From Pristionchus mayeri (Eukaryota > Nematoda > Chromadorea > Rhabditida > Neodiplogasteridae), in assembly GCA_036245805.1 (NCBI GenBank), contig BTRK01000005.1, forward strand, positions 28,687,469 through 28,751,468: DNA of 64,000 bases, read 5' to 3'. The notes below the pieces were generated by a model. The model saw nothing but the letters and a program-made list of their open reading frames with translations, was not told the origin of the DNA and ran no database searches. Below are positions 1-11,136 of the stretch, in pieces; positions within the stretch are counted from its first letter, which is position 1; each line of letters begins with the position of its first letter. The position numbers and the translations under genes are program-made.

Positions 1-9
1 TCCGTTGTC

Positions 10-1627
10 TCAGATCGACGATAGATCCGCGATGTTCACATCGACCTGTAAAAGAATCTCTTCCATTCTCATAGCAGATCATACCTTGAGGAAGCAGACT
101 TCGTTCACAACAAATCCTCTCCCCTTCTTCATCTCATCTCGCTTCACGAATCTTCAATCGATTCTCCTTCTGCATCAATGATCTACTCATACTTTTGCAG
201 ACCAAATGCGGGGTTCCTGTCGGCAGTGGGTCGTCCCAGGAAAGCTTCGTTCTCAGGCACCGCCTTCGGCACGAGTTCAGCGGATACTGTAGTCGGCGAC
301 AATCGATCGGCTCTCTTCCTACCGTAGTACTGTGTTCTCCTCCGTTCTGATTCAGGAGAGTGAATGTGATGGGGCATCGGAAGGGCCAGACGAGCATCCC
401 GTCGTTCTCGCCTCGAGCGATCGATATGAACACTGAGACGAACTCCCGCAGCGCTAGAGAACGGTAGAGTACTGTAGGATAGAGTGATACCGTACCTTCG
501 CCGTCTCCGTAGGGCGCCAGAACGCACACTAGCTTGTAGCCATTACAGTGAGAGGAGAATGGACGAGAGAAGACGAGACCCTAAAGATCAGGTATCAATT
601 AATAAATCTCCGAATTACGGTATACCCTATCTCCGTCTCTGGCCTTCTTGTATAGTTTGCTGTATGCGTCGATGCGCCAGATCATTTGACAACTGGAAAA
701 TAATAGCTCTGATTTACAATAGCCACTCAAGAACTAGTATACAGAAAAATACTACGATTACTCGCACCTGTACAACTTATCGTTTGCCATCGTCCTTCTC
801 TTCAATTCATCATCAAGTGCAAGATAACGATTGGCCTTATCGATTTCGAGTAGTACCTGCAGTAACCTTCTGAGTCCCGATGGGAAGACTACCGTATACC
901 TCCCTCTGCAGGGTAAGAACATTGTCGCACATCTGAGAGAGATGGAGCATCTTCCCGTCTCTGATGTGCTTCTGCACGTCCACAACCGGACCCGAGTGAG
1001 GGCATCCGAATAGCTGAACATCAATCGATTGCCATCGCTTACCGTACTCTTCCTCTCGGGACGCACCTTGAAGGGACATTCAATGTGTCCCTCAGGCAGT
1101 ACTTTCTCTTCTCCCTTCAGATTCAGTTTCTCTGCTATCTCGTCGTCCTTCACTCTCTCATACGACTTGGGCATCACGGGTGTAGCATTTGGCTCTCAAA
1201 CGGATCGATACCGTGCTCTACCGTATGCCCACTCACCCCTCTCCCTGATATCCTGAACGTTGAGAAGTTCCTCATCAACCTTCTTCGTGTCGATAGGCGT
1301 TACAGCTGAAATACTCCCTCAGCAATTGCAGTATGTAATCTATTGACCTACCCTTCTTGGCTACAGTATCCCGTGCGATAGTTCCCACAGGAGTCAGCGT
1401 ACGCTCCGGAGGCTGAAACAATAATCGATGAACGGAACTTACAGTATCCCACCGTATCAAGAAGCGAAGAGATCTGGGGAGCCGGTGATACAGATCTCGC
1501 GCTTCTACTCTTCACTTCGATCAATTTGGATGGTCTGTCGTGAATCAGTGCTCCCTGACAGACTCCACCGATCAATAATCACGGAGATCTACAGTACCTT
1601 CGCTTCGGCGGGAGCGACGGAAGCCAT
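10..1627 (-). CDS. TRAF-type adaptor protein (TRAF zinc finger, coiled coil, MATH domain)
   Basis: Spliced minus-strand gene, start codon at 1625-1627 and TGA at 10-12. TRAF proteins are cytoplasmic adaptors that link receptors to NF-kB or MAPK signalling; the MATH domain binds receptor tails. Reading exons from the start: a short N-terminal part beginning MASVAPAEAK; a TRAF-type zinc-finger stretch (about 1100-900) containing IECPFK joined to LFGCPHSGP and a later KMLHLSQMCDNVL; a helical stretch rich in E, K and L (about 860-765); then a MATH domain (about 690-10) with QMIWRIDAYSKLYKKARDGD, GYKLVCVLAPYGDGEG, VFISIARGENDGMLVWPF, FTLLNQNG and GRPTADRNPAFG, which match the conserved TRAF6-like order. 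Introns are about 40-90 nt. No RING finger is visible, unlike most vertebrate TRAFs. It could be a trf-1/trf-2 type gene; the exact orthologue is not determined. Confidence 0.85.
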
Positions 1628-1980
1628 AGTCGGGATGGGGACTAAGGACTGAGAAGGGAGAAGCATTCAGTCTCCCGTGACTACTCCATTCATTGCTAGG
1701 GAACACTTCTAGATGCTCCGTCGATGCTTCCCCTGTCCCCTCATATTGGGAGGAAGAAGAAAAGAGGAATGCAAATCTACTAATCTCAGTGAATTACACT
1801 CTTATTTGTGCTTACACCCGTAACAATTACTAAAAAATACCAAAGATGATCAATATCATGAACTTTATACATAAATCAATCAACAACGAACATCGAGCAA
1901 CAACTATTCTTCAGATAGAAACAATCTAGATACCTACGGTAATCAATATTCTACAGTAATTTCCTTGGGACAGGGGTAGA
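1628..1980. other. Spacer between LeuRS 3' end and TRAF start
   Basis: A 353-bp noncoding gap between two genes on the same strand. It is AT-rich towards 1780-1950 and holds a short purine-rich run near 1750. No further gene, RNA or repeat is apparent. The length is longer than a typical tightly packed nematode operon spacer. Confidence 0.5.
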
Positions 1981-3612
1981 TCAATGTGCTTTCTTGATCC
2001 TCGCCTTTTCCCTCTCTTCCTTGGCCTTTTTCTTCTCTTCCTTCGCCATCATCCTCGCCTTTCTCTTCTCTTCAATCACTTTCCTCTCTTCTTCACTCAA
2101 TCCTTTCTTCCCTCGAAAGAGTGCATTCCACTTGTTCTTGATGCTCTCTTCACTCAATTTCTCTCCCTTCTCATCGAGTGCCTCCAGGGAAAGAGAGATG
2201 CATAAACCTGGAACCAGAGTCTTAGTGTTTTCTCTCTCAAAATTGTGTCAACTCTCATTGTCCCTTGCCATTCCTGCAATAAATTGGTGTGGTTTATATA
2301 ATTGTTCGTCTTACCTCTCCGATCCTCCTTGTTGATGCCTCTGACGACTCCCTGTTTCTCTCTCAGCCACTCCATCAAATGAGAGTGCTTGCTTGAACAA
2401 GGACGAGCGATCAGCTCCTCCATCGAGAGATTCTCCACCTGCAATAAGATGCTATTAAAGATCAAAGAACATCTTTATATTCTTCTCAATTCCCGTCAAT
2501 CTCTAGCCTTTATTGATGGCGTCTAGCAGATCAAAGATCATTTAACTCACGAGTTCTCTTTTCACGGGGGCATTTCCGCAGTCCACACCGTTCACCTGCA
2601 ATCGATATTCGTCTACCATATCTCGCATACAGCACTCCCGGATTTCGATAACGTACATTGAGGATCACATAGATGATGTCAACTTCTGGCAATGGCTGCT
2701 CGCCCACACTGGAAATTGACAAGATATTTTGATATGTCGGCTACCGTAGTCCGTGGTTCACCGTATCTTCTCTCTCCTCTCACCTTGCTGCAGGCTGCAT
2801 CTCGATCGGCTGCACTTGCTGCATGACTGCGTATAACTCGGCTGCTGTGCGAGGAGCGAAGGCCTGCGAGAAACAATCGATAGATCAGCGAGACTACAGT
2901 ATCCCAAAGCTACCGTATACCTGCAGCATCGTGATGAGGGCGTAGATGCATCTCTCGGCTTGCACGGAGTGCACAAGCACACTCTTGTCCAAGTCCTGCC
3001 AAGGGAAAGATAGGGTAGACCAAAGAGACAATCAATCGATATATACCGTACCCTCAGAGAATCCGTCAATGCCTGCAGATGAGCTATCGACGCGTCCGGC
3101 TGATGCAGCACTTCCAGAGCCATTCTCACCTGGGTGATCATCGATAGAGAAGTTAGAGAATCGATAGCAAGCAATTGATAATTGGAGCCTGCAACACTTA
3201 CATTGCGCACAATGCTGTTATAGGCCGTTCTCAGCTCCTTCTCCTGCTCTTCAATTGCAGGCGTCTCTGAATATTCAATGTCAAATGGCGTGTATTCTAT
3301 CATTTGTCGCCCACAAACGTATCGTGAGATGAATAGAAACAATATAAACAAATCTCACTGGCTGCATCTCCCCTCTCGATTCCCATCCTTCCCTCCACAT
3401 ACGCATTCACCACCCAACTCATCCTCTCCATCCACTTAGTGAGTCCATTCAGATCTGCAATTGTTGCCCAGTATTCTTCACAGCATAGCCCTCTTCTCAC
3501 TCACCCTCTTCTCCCCCGTGGATGCCACTGCTGATGGGTGCCAGTGGGCCTGCAGCATCCAGCTCTTTCAGACGGGCGATGTCGATGCCGACCTGCGAAT
3601 AAAGATATGATC
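1925..3612 (-). repeat. LeuRS 3' duplication, distal copy (unit A)
   Basis: Second copy of the post-KMSKS part of LeuRS. Its exons stay open: [56 protein letters not shown], a segment with [97 protein letters not shown] and a Lys/Arg-rich final exon ending KKAH at 1981. The join with unit B lies near 3612, where the intron text that follows position 6700 in the proximal copy (aataaagatat) switches to text matching the 3' flank near 1935-1960. No separate start codon or promoter is apparent, so it most likely extends the LeuRS reading frame; a short separate gene is the alternative. Confidence 0.8.
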
Positions 3613-6600
3613 AACACGTAATCATTGTATTCTACTGTAATTTCCTTAAGGCGGGGGGGGGGGGGGGGGGGGTAGATCACTGTTTTCCTCATCCTCACCT
3701 TTTCATTTTCTTGCTCCGCCTCTCGCTTCATCTTTATCTCCTCTTCCCTCGCTTCTCTCTTCATCTTGTTGATTGCATCCACCTTCTTCTTGATGCTCTC
3801 CTCACTCACTTTCTCTCCCTTCTCATCGACTGCCTCCAGGGAAAGGGAGAGGAAGAACCCTGCAACCAGACAGTCTCAGTGTTTCCTCGAAATTGTGCCA
3901 GCTCTCATTGTCCCTTACAGTTCGTGCAATCAATTGGGGTGGTTTCTAGAATAGTTCATCTAACCTCTTCTTCCGTCCTTGGTGGCTGTCCTAATGACTC
4001 CCTGTTTCTCTCTCAGCCACTCCATCAAATGAGAGTGCTCGTGAGAGGAAGCACGGGCAATCAGTTCCTCCAACGAGAGATCCTCCACCTGCACAAGGGA
4101 TCAAACATCAATTAACACCCTAATGATCCTTCGCAATTCCAGTAAAAGAATGTATTTATTGATGGCGTCTAGCAGATCAAAGATCATTTCACTCACGAGT
4201 TCTCTGTTCGCAGGGGCGCGTCCGCAATAAAAACCGTTCACCTGCAATCGATATTTGTCTACAACTTTGCGCTTACAGTACTAAAAATACCGTACATTGA
4301 GGATGAGATCGATCACGGCGTCCGCGTCGACTTCTGGCCACGGCTGCTCGAGCACACTGGAAATGAAGACGATATTGTGATATGTCGACTAACGTAGTCC
4401 GTGGTTCATTAGCCCCGGCGCGAAGCGCCGGGGCAATTTTGGCCGGGAAACGAAAAATTCCCACGGTCGGAAAGGTTCCTGAGAGGGTAGGGTACCGACT
4501 ACCCTTCAAACTCAAATCCAAGTATCCAGCATTTGGGGATCTTAGTTGGGAACCTAGGGGATGCTAAATCCGAAATTTCAAGTCTCTATCACAACCGGAA
4601 GTGCCTCAGGCTGACTCAGTTTTTTGCGCCTTTTTTGGCGTCGAGGAGTTCTCACTTTAGGTGGCGAGCATCGTAGAGACTTTTCAGAATTGTAAAAATC
4701 CTACTGCAAAGGTGCGAAAAGTGCCTTCAAAGTTCAAAATTTTGACCCCTTTGGCGGTGGGGTCACATTTTCGGCTATCCAAGCTCTCAATGGAAAATCC
4801 AAGTTCCTACCGGCCTACAGTAGACTAATATTGACACGGCGAATCCAATGAGCTTAATTTCAAAAAGATTGGTTTACATCTGTAGGTGCTGACGCCTTTC
4901 AAACATTTTCCCGCGCGAATTTATCCCTCTGCCTCTCCTCTCTCCCTCCCCCGCGCCTCCCTCTCTCGGCCAGGTCAAAGGTCGTAAACGCGGCGAGTCG
5001 TCTCAAGATGTCAACACTCTTCTTACTAGGAAATACAAAGTTGAAATCAATGTAAAACTAGTATCATTTTCGGAATCAGCGGTTGAAATTACCCCTGGTG
5101 GAATCAGTGGTTGGGGTCGAACAGGCACTTTCACTGTTGTACCCTCTGGGCGAGGAGGGGGAGGGGGAGGGAGTTGAAAGCTTCCGACTTGAGCTACTTT
5201 ATATGGGTATTACGATGTTGGTCGGCGACTTTCAATCAGAGACGGATACTTTCGTTCTTAAGCCAGTCGATTTACACTTCCTCACTCACCTGTCAAGTAC
5301 CACTAACACGGCCTATGTCTTGAAGACTACGCGGTCTAGTTCGATATGGCGGGGGAGATTTAAAAAATCAATCGCTCCGCGTCAATAAAAGTCCCGAGAT
5401 CCACCTTCCGTGGGAAGGTATCCTGGCTTTGCAAGCAAAGTCAACAGCTAAGTGAATTTTGGCAAATTCTCAAATCAATAAAAGGAGTGAGATCTTACTA
5501 TTCAAAAAATCAGTTCAATAAAAGTCCCGGGATCAAAGGCCAAAATTCGCTCTATATTTTCTGAGATTTCGGAAATCTGAACAAGGTACGAATTTTAAAA
5601 TATTTACGCGTGAAAATATAGAGCGAATTTTGGCCTTTGATCCCGGGACTTTTATTGAACTGATTTTTTGAATAGTAAGATCTCACTCCTTTTATTGATT
5701 TGAGAATTTGCCAAAATTCACTTAGCTGTTGACTTTGCTTGCAAAGCCAGGATACGCCACCTTCCCACGGAAGGTGGATCATATCTTCTCTCTCCTCTCA
5801 CCTTGCTGCAGGCTGCATCTCGATCGGCTGTACCTGCTGCATGGCTGCGTATAACTCGGCTGCTGTGTGAGGAGCGAAGGCCTGCGAGAAACAATCGATA
5901 GACCGGCGAGACTACAGTATTCCAAAGATACCGTATACCTGCAGCATCGTGATGAGGGCGTAGATGCATCTCTCGGCCTGCACTGAGTTCGCCAGCACAG
6001 TCTTGTTCACTTTCTGCAACGGGAAATGTAGGGTAGGTCAAAGAGGCGATCAATCAATACACACCGTACCTTGAGGGTATTCGCCAGTCCATGCAGATGA
6101 TGAATCGATGTGTTGAGCAGATGCTCTTCCACAGTCATTCCCACCTGGGTGGCCAATTGATAGAGAAGATATACAAGCAATTGATAGCAAAGGATACTGT
6201 AACCACTCACATTCCGCACAAAGTTATTATATGCTGCTCGCAGCTCCATCTCCTGCTCCTCAATTGCAGGCGTCTCTGAATTATGCAGTGTCAATTCGAC
6301 ACTGTCAAATAGCTAATGTATCACCAATACAGGCGTCGTGACATGAATATAAAAATGCAAAAACTCGCATAAATCCACACAATAAAGTTGTCGTAATTCT
6401 ATCCAATGCTAGTCACGAAAGTATCAAGCCATAGTCCTTCTCTGCCTACATTATAATCTCTCCCCTCCCTCCCCACTCACTGGTTGCATCTCCCCTCTCG
6501 ACTCCCTTCCTTCCCTCCACGTATGCATTCACAATCCAACTCAGCCTGTGAATCCATAGATCGAGTACATTCAGATCTGCAATCATTGTTAGGTGCTCTT

Positions 6601-9600
6601 CACATGCTCCTTCCCCTCACCCTGTTCTCCCCAGTTGATGATTTCCCGTGGGGCTGCAGCATCCAGCAACTGCAGACGGGCCAGATCGATGCCGTCCTGA
6701 GAATAAAGATATTACCACGTCATCAGCGTGATATTGTTAATCAACCACGCTAGAGGGCTCAATATCCATAAAGGAAAAAAAGTTTTTAAAACCAAACATA
6801 TTGTCTCCATTGAATCTCGCTTCTCCACAGCATACATCTCACCCTCCCCCCCTCTCTAAATTCTCCTCACCTTCTCGAGAACAGTGACGGGATCGACTCC
6901 ATTGTGCTTGCTCTTGCTCATTTTCTCGTAGACGACCTTCAGTTCCCTTCCTCCCTCCACTCCACTCGAACTGCCATCCCGCACTCGCGGATTATCACCT
7001 CAAGAGATTGTGTATATCTTTGATTGAATCATATTCCAGTCGTTGCTCTTTACTGATTGATACAAACAATCAAAAATGAAATGACTAGCAACAACCAACC
7101 AGGAGCTAGGAAGCTATTCAGCCACTAAATTGTATTTACCTTATTGTTAGTATCTGATATTCAGAAGGACTAATCATCCCTCGCACACTGACCACTTAGA
7201 TCGACATCACTGGCCTTGACGTATCTCCCACTCGCCTCGTCCACGTACGTCACCCCTCTGCAATGGCGAAACGACTTCATTTGTAAGTAGTAGATGTTTT
7301 AGAAAGGACTATACAGTGCAATAAAGAGAATTACTTAGGAAATGCCAATATCGAGAACAATTAAATGCTAATAAAACTGATCCACTTTCAAGACGGGCTG
7401 TGTTACGTAGACCTTATCATATTTTCCATTAATGAACAAATGAAAGTGAATCGATCCCCTCCCTCCTCACTTGACGATTCCCTGTGGCACGAGATGCTTG
7501 AATGGTTCGAGAGTTCCCTCGTACTTCACTGCTCCGATGTCTGCCAGGAAGTACGAGAAGAAACGGGCGTAGTACAGATGGAGGGCAGCTGAGATCACAA
7601 AAATCAAAGAACAGACGTGTCTGACCTAAGACCAAAAAATGAGCAGTCACAGAACGATATTCCATGCTTTTTTATTTTACCCAGCAGAACATTGAGTGAT
7701 CGATTTCAATTATCGCTTTATTCTGACAAATCTGAAGTACTAAGAATCATTCAGTCAATTGTTTAGAGCGAAAGATCTTTCCCCTCCCAGTGATTAAAAA
7801 GCACGATTCTTCCACTCACCGTGCTCCACTCCTCCTACGTACACGTCCACTGGCATGTGACGAGAGGCCAATTGAGGATCGACCAGCTTCTGCCATCAAT
7901 TTATATTACAATACAATGATGGCAACGATAGACTTCTATTTCACAAATCCACTCAATTTAGGATCGTACGACTCAGCGAATTCACCGCCAGATAAGATTT
8001 TGTTACTGAAAAAAAATGTATTTTCAATTCGACCTCGCACACCTTCTCATTCTTCGGGTCGAGATACCGCAGGTAGTACCACGCGGAATCAAAGAACGTG
8101 TCCAGTGTATCTGTCTCGTAGGAGTATGAAGAGGAACTAGAAGGAGAGAGATCATCAATCTATCTCATTCTCTGTTTTCTATTAAAAGGCTGCAAATATG
8201 AATCAAGTTCATTACAGATCCACAGTTGAGTGTGCAAGACACTGACCCCTCGACCTTCTGTCCTCTCTGTCCACTCATTACTGGCAGTCTGTCTGCGGGA
8301 ACTGCGGAGGCAGAGCCATCCTGGAGGAATACTATCAATCATTCATTTACAATCCAATTTAATGGATCTTTCGAATAAACTTATAAGTAAAAAAACGCAT
8401 GGTGATTTCACCAGAAAGTACTGCTCCGTACCGTACAATACCGTACCTCTCCGAGAATCATGGGAATGGGGGTGCCCCAAGCTCGCTGTCTACTCACTGC
8501 CCAATCCATCAGATTGCGCGAAGTCAAGTAGCCACCGTATCCACCAAACTGCAAGAGTATCATAATCTCATCTCTCTTCCCACCATATCACTCACGGCGG
8601 CGATCTCCTCTACATCATTGAGTGTCATGGTGGAGACAGTTCCTCCCCTCTTCTCACTCCTCATCTCCAATCCGAGGGTGGCTGCCAACTGCGCGTCAGC
8701 CTCCTCATGCGACAGTCGAGCGCCCATCACGCACTCCGGAGCCGAACCTGCCATGTTCTACCGTACCCCCGCTTACTGTGACAACAGAAGAAAGAACGTT
8801 ATCCTCACTGTACCTCCGTGAGTGGCGTTAGTTCCATCCAGGTACTCCTTGGGAACGACTACTACGGGCAGGAAACGGAAAGTGACCACATTGAGAGCCT
8901 CGAGGGAGGAAATGTCTGAGGGAGAAGACTGAGCTCATTCTCAAAACAAGGCAACTTTCCGATCACGCAACAGGAAGACACTCATAACTATATTTTTCAT
9001 CCGTGACCCCAATGTGTTTACAATAATACTTGACATCATACATGGTTGTTCCTTGCTTCGTCCGTCGTTCTTCACGAGTGTGTCAGTGGCTGAGAGGAGG
9101 ACGAAGCCAGCAGAGGGAAGAGAGAGGGGATCCGAGAGACGGAGGTCAATGAACTCGAGAGGGCCAGAGGAGGAAGACGAAGAACCACGAGTCTGAACAT
9201 TTTTTAGAATTCAGATTTAAGACTATCACATCAGAAAGAGCATTTTCACTGTCAAGGCCAAACCAAAATAATTCATTGTGACGGGAATCAACACATGCAT
9301 CACGAAATTACCAGATTTTCAGATGGCTAGTACAACATCTATGATTGACCACTCTACTCCCTTATTCAGATCCCTGTGACTCACCCTCACGGGCATCATG
9401 AATCTTCGGACATCGCATCTTCCGATCCAATTCGCCTGGATATCAGCCACTTCGTGCCATCGACCACCCAGAGAGGAGAGACCATACAAGAGACGCTGAG
9501 AGAGAGATTCACAGTACAGTATCCCTACCTACCTTAGCGTATCTGGGCGTCTCTATCAGCCATGTGTTCATCCTTCTCTTCTCTGCCACTGCACCCGACC

Positions 9601-10852
9601 GCCAACTCCGTCCTGTCGTTATTGATTGATACCGTACTCGATCATAATTCGCAAGGGGATTCCCTTACCATCAGCGTCGATTTGCTCGGCAGCGAGTACC
9701 GTATTGTCAACGGGATCCCAGTTGACCTGAGTGAAGAAATGAGAACTGTGACGATCAATAACATTCAGATGTCTACCGTACCTCGTTCATTCCTCGTCGG
9801 ACCAGCCCCGCTCGATGCATTTGAGTGAAGATCCACTGGGTCCATCTACGAAGGAAGCATTACTTACGTTTCTACATCGATCACGACAGTTCCTTTCGCC
9901 TACAGTAGTCCTACCGTACCTGTAGAAGTCGGGGGAGCTCGTATTGATCTCTCGATCCCAATCGAAGTGAATGCCTGTTTTGAGTAGTTGACCTCGCATC
10001 GATTCGATGTTGCTGCAATGGAAAACAAATATAGAACTATGCGATTTTGAACTACTGCAGTAAACGCGATTTATTGGGCCTGATCTTGGTAACCAAAATA
10101 TATCGTGTGCGTTTCTCAAAAAAGCCCTTCGTTCCCCTGACCTCTTAGTCCATTCAGCGGGGTCGACTCCCCTCTCTCTGGCTGCATTCTCTGCTGGAAG
10201 TCCGAAGGCATCCCAACCCATCGGATGAATCACCTGCACATCCAAAAATAAACACCCCGAATACAGTACTCATTAATTCAGTACCCTACTCTTTCTACCG
10301 TACCTCATGGCCATTTGCTCTGTAGTACCTCGCAATCACGTCCGAGATCGTGTACACTCTAAAGGAATACAGTAAATTCGCTTTCGAGGATGCTGTAACA
10401 TTCGCAGTTTCGACTCTTTCACCTCAGATGTCCCATGTGCATTGTGCCAGAGGGATAGGGGAACTGGGAGAGGATATACATCGATTGATTGTCCTGCAAT
10501 TATTTTTAAATCCAACACATATATTTTGATAGTCGGGGAATGTTTATAGTTCGAACAATAAGTGAAACCCTAGCCCACCTTGACAGGGGGAGATCTCATT
10601 CCTTCCCCGCTGGTCGACGATCTCCAGTGCTTCTCCACATCGTGCAGACGCTCGCTCAGAACTCTGCCCTGCCATATGAAAACTGTGGAAGGATATCTTA
10701 CGCAACAAAAAAGAATGCTGTCAACTGGTGGCTTTATCTCTCACCTCCTTGAGTGGCCACTGCAGTGCGGGAGGTCGTGCAGCACTGCTCGTCCCTCTCC
10801 TGCTCTGCTGCAGCAGTCGTGCGACCATTGGAGGTCGCGCCAGTCGGGGCAT
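1981..10852 (-). CDS. lars-2: Mitochondrial leucyl-tRNA synthetase with duplicated C-terminal region
   Basis: Class I aminoacyl-tRNA synthetase that charges mitochondrial tRNA-Leu. The start at 10850-10852 opens an Arg/Ser-rich, acid-poor N-terminus typical of a mitochondrial targeting peptide ([20 protein letters not shown]). Landmarks in order: the HIGH-type site [13 protein letters not shown] (about 10430-10480); [16 protein letters not shown] (about 10170-10225); editing-domain text with [16 protein letters not shown] (about 8690-8735); [20 protein letters not shown] (about 8470-8545); [16 protein letters not shown] (about 8060-8105); [11 protein letters not shown] (about 7820-7850); and the KMSKS site [12 protein letters not shown] (about 6890-6925). 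The anticodon-binding part (6715-3690) is then repeated, exon for exon, at 3600-1981, ending KKAH and TGA at 1981-1983. Whether the second copy is spliced onto the first is inferred from open frames and splice sites, not proven. The N-terminal and catalytic part is very secure. Confidence 0.85.
4409..5778 (-). mobile_element. Helitron-like non-autonomous element, 1,370 bp
   Basis: Read on the minus strand, the insert starts TCCACC after an A (5779) and ends with a GC-rich hairpin (4412-4434, arms gccccggcgc / gcgccggggc) followed by CTAA and a T (4408). A TC start, a hairpin plus CTRR end, and insertion between A and T without target duplication are the Helitron hallmarks. The empty site is visible in the other LeuRS copy (about 2745-2765): gagaagata-cgg-tgaacc there equals gagaagata-tga, insert, tgaacc here. 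Unusually the 5' end carries a long perfect-type inverted repeat (5398-5780). No Rep/helicase coding is seen. It lies wholly in an intron. Confidence 0.65.
5398..5780. repeat. Long inverted repeat at the Helitron-like element 5' end
   Basis: Arms of about 165 bp (5398-5560 and 5613-5780) are near-perfect reverse complements, both ending gatccaccttccgtggg and separated by a loop of about 50 nt. It could be part of the Helitron-like element or a MITE nested at its end. Confidence 0.85.
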
Positions 10853-11136
10853 TCTAGGAGCGGGTACAACCATCCTCCCATCTCTGCATCACTCGCAAGT
10901 ATGATATCGACCGCGACGCTTTCAGTTCCATCTTCGGAAGATATAACACAACTGTTTTATTCTTGGTTAGGAAGAGGAACAAATACAATTCGGAATCAGG
11001 TTTATTTGATGGATGATGAGATTACGAGTAAAGCAAAGCAGGTGAGAATGTACTTCTAAGAGATCAATGAGAACAACTAAAGATTATTTTATGTTAATAT
11101 ACTGAATATTCTTGACAACATTTCAGATCCTGTGAT
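10853..11136. other. Short spacer between the SPK-like gene stop and LeuRS start
   Basis: A 284-bp gap between two minus-strand genes in tandem. Minus-strand AATAAA words occur (TTTATT on the plus strand near 10955 and 11002) and could serve the upstream gene. The tight head-to-tail arrangement would allow an operon, but no clear U-rich stretch or TTTCAG trans-splice acceptor was identified next to the LeuRS start. Confidence 0.4.

Larger units (their letters stand above)
3613..6715 (-). repeat. LeuRS 3' duplication, proximal copy (unit B)
   Basis: Homologous exon by exon to 1925-3612. Exons read: [57 protein letters not shown], a segment with [106 protein letters not shown] and a charged helix exon at about 3690-3855. 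Subtracting the 1,370-bp Helitron-like insertion leaves about 1.73 kb, close to the 1.69 kb of the other copy. In this copy the terminal TGA is out of frame because of a 2-nt length difference, and a GTGAGG donor lies at about 3700. Confidence 0.85.

Noticed and set aside
852..1070. Apparent 29-30 nt introns in the TRAF gene
   Set aside because: Where homology could be used, an alternative upstream donor gave introns of 40-53 nt that restore the expected protein text, so ultra-short introns are not needed.
3649..3671. Homopolymer G/C tracts (also near 12141, 21749, 24918, 40146)
   Set aside because: Simple sequence slippage; no associated structure or gene, apart from one forming the low-complexity end of an alternative frame.
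5083..5388. 101-codon open frame inside the Helitron-like element
   Set aside because: No similarity to Rep, helicase or RPA motifs and not long enough to stand out.
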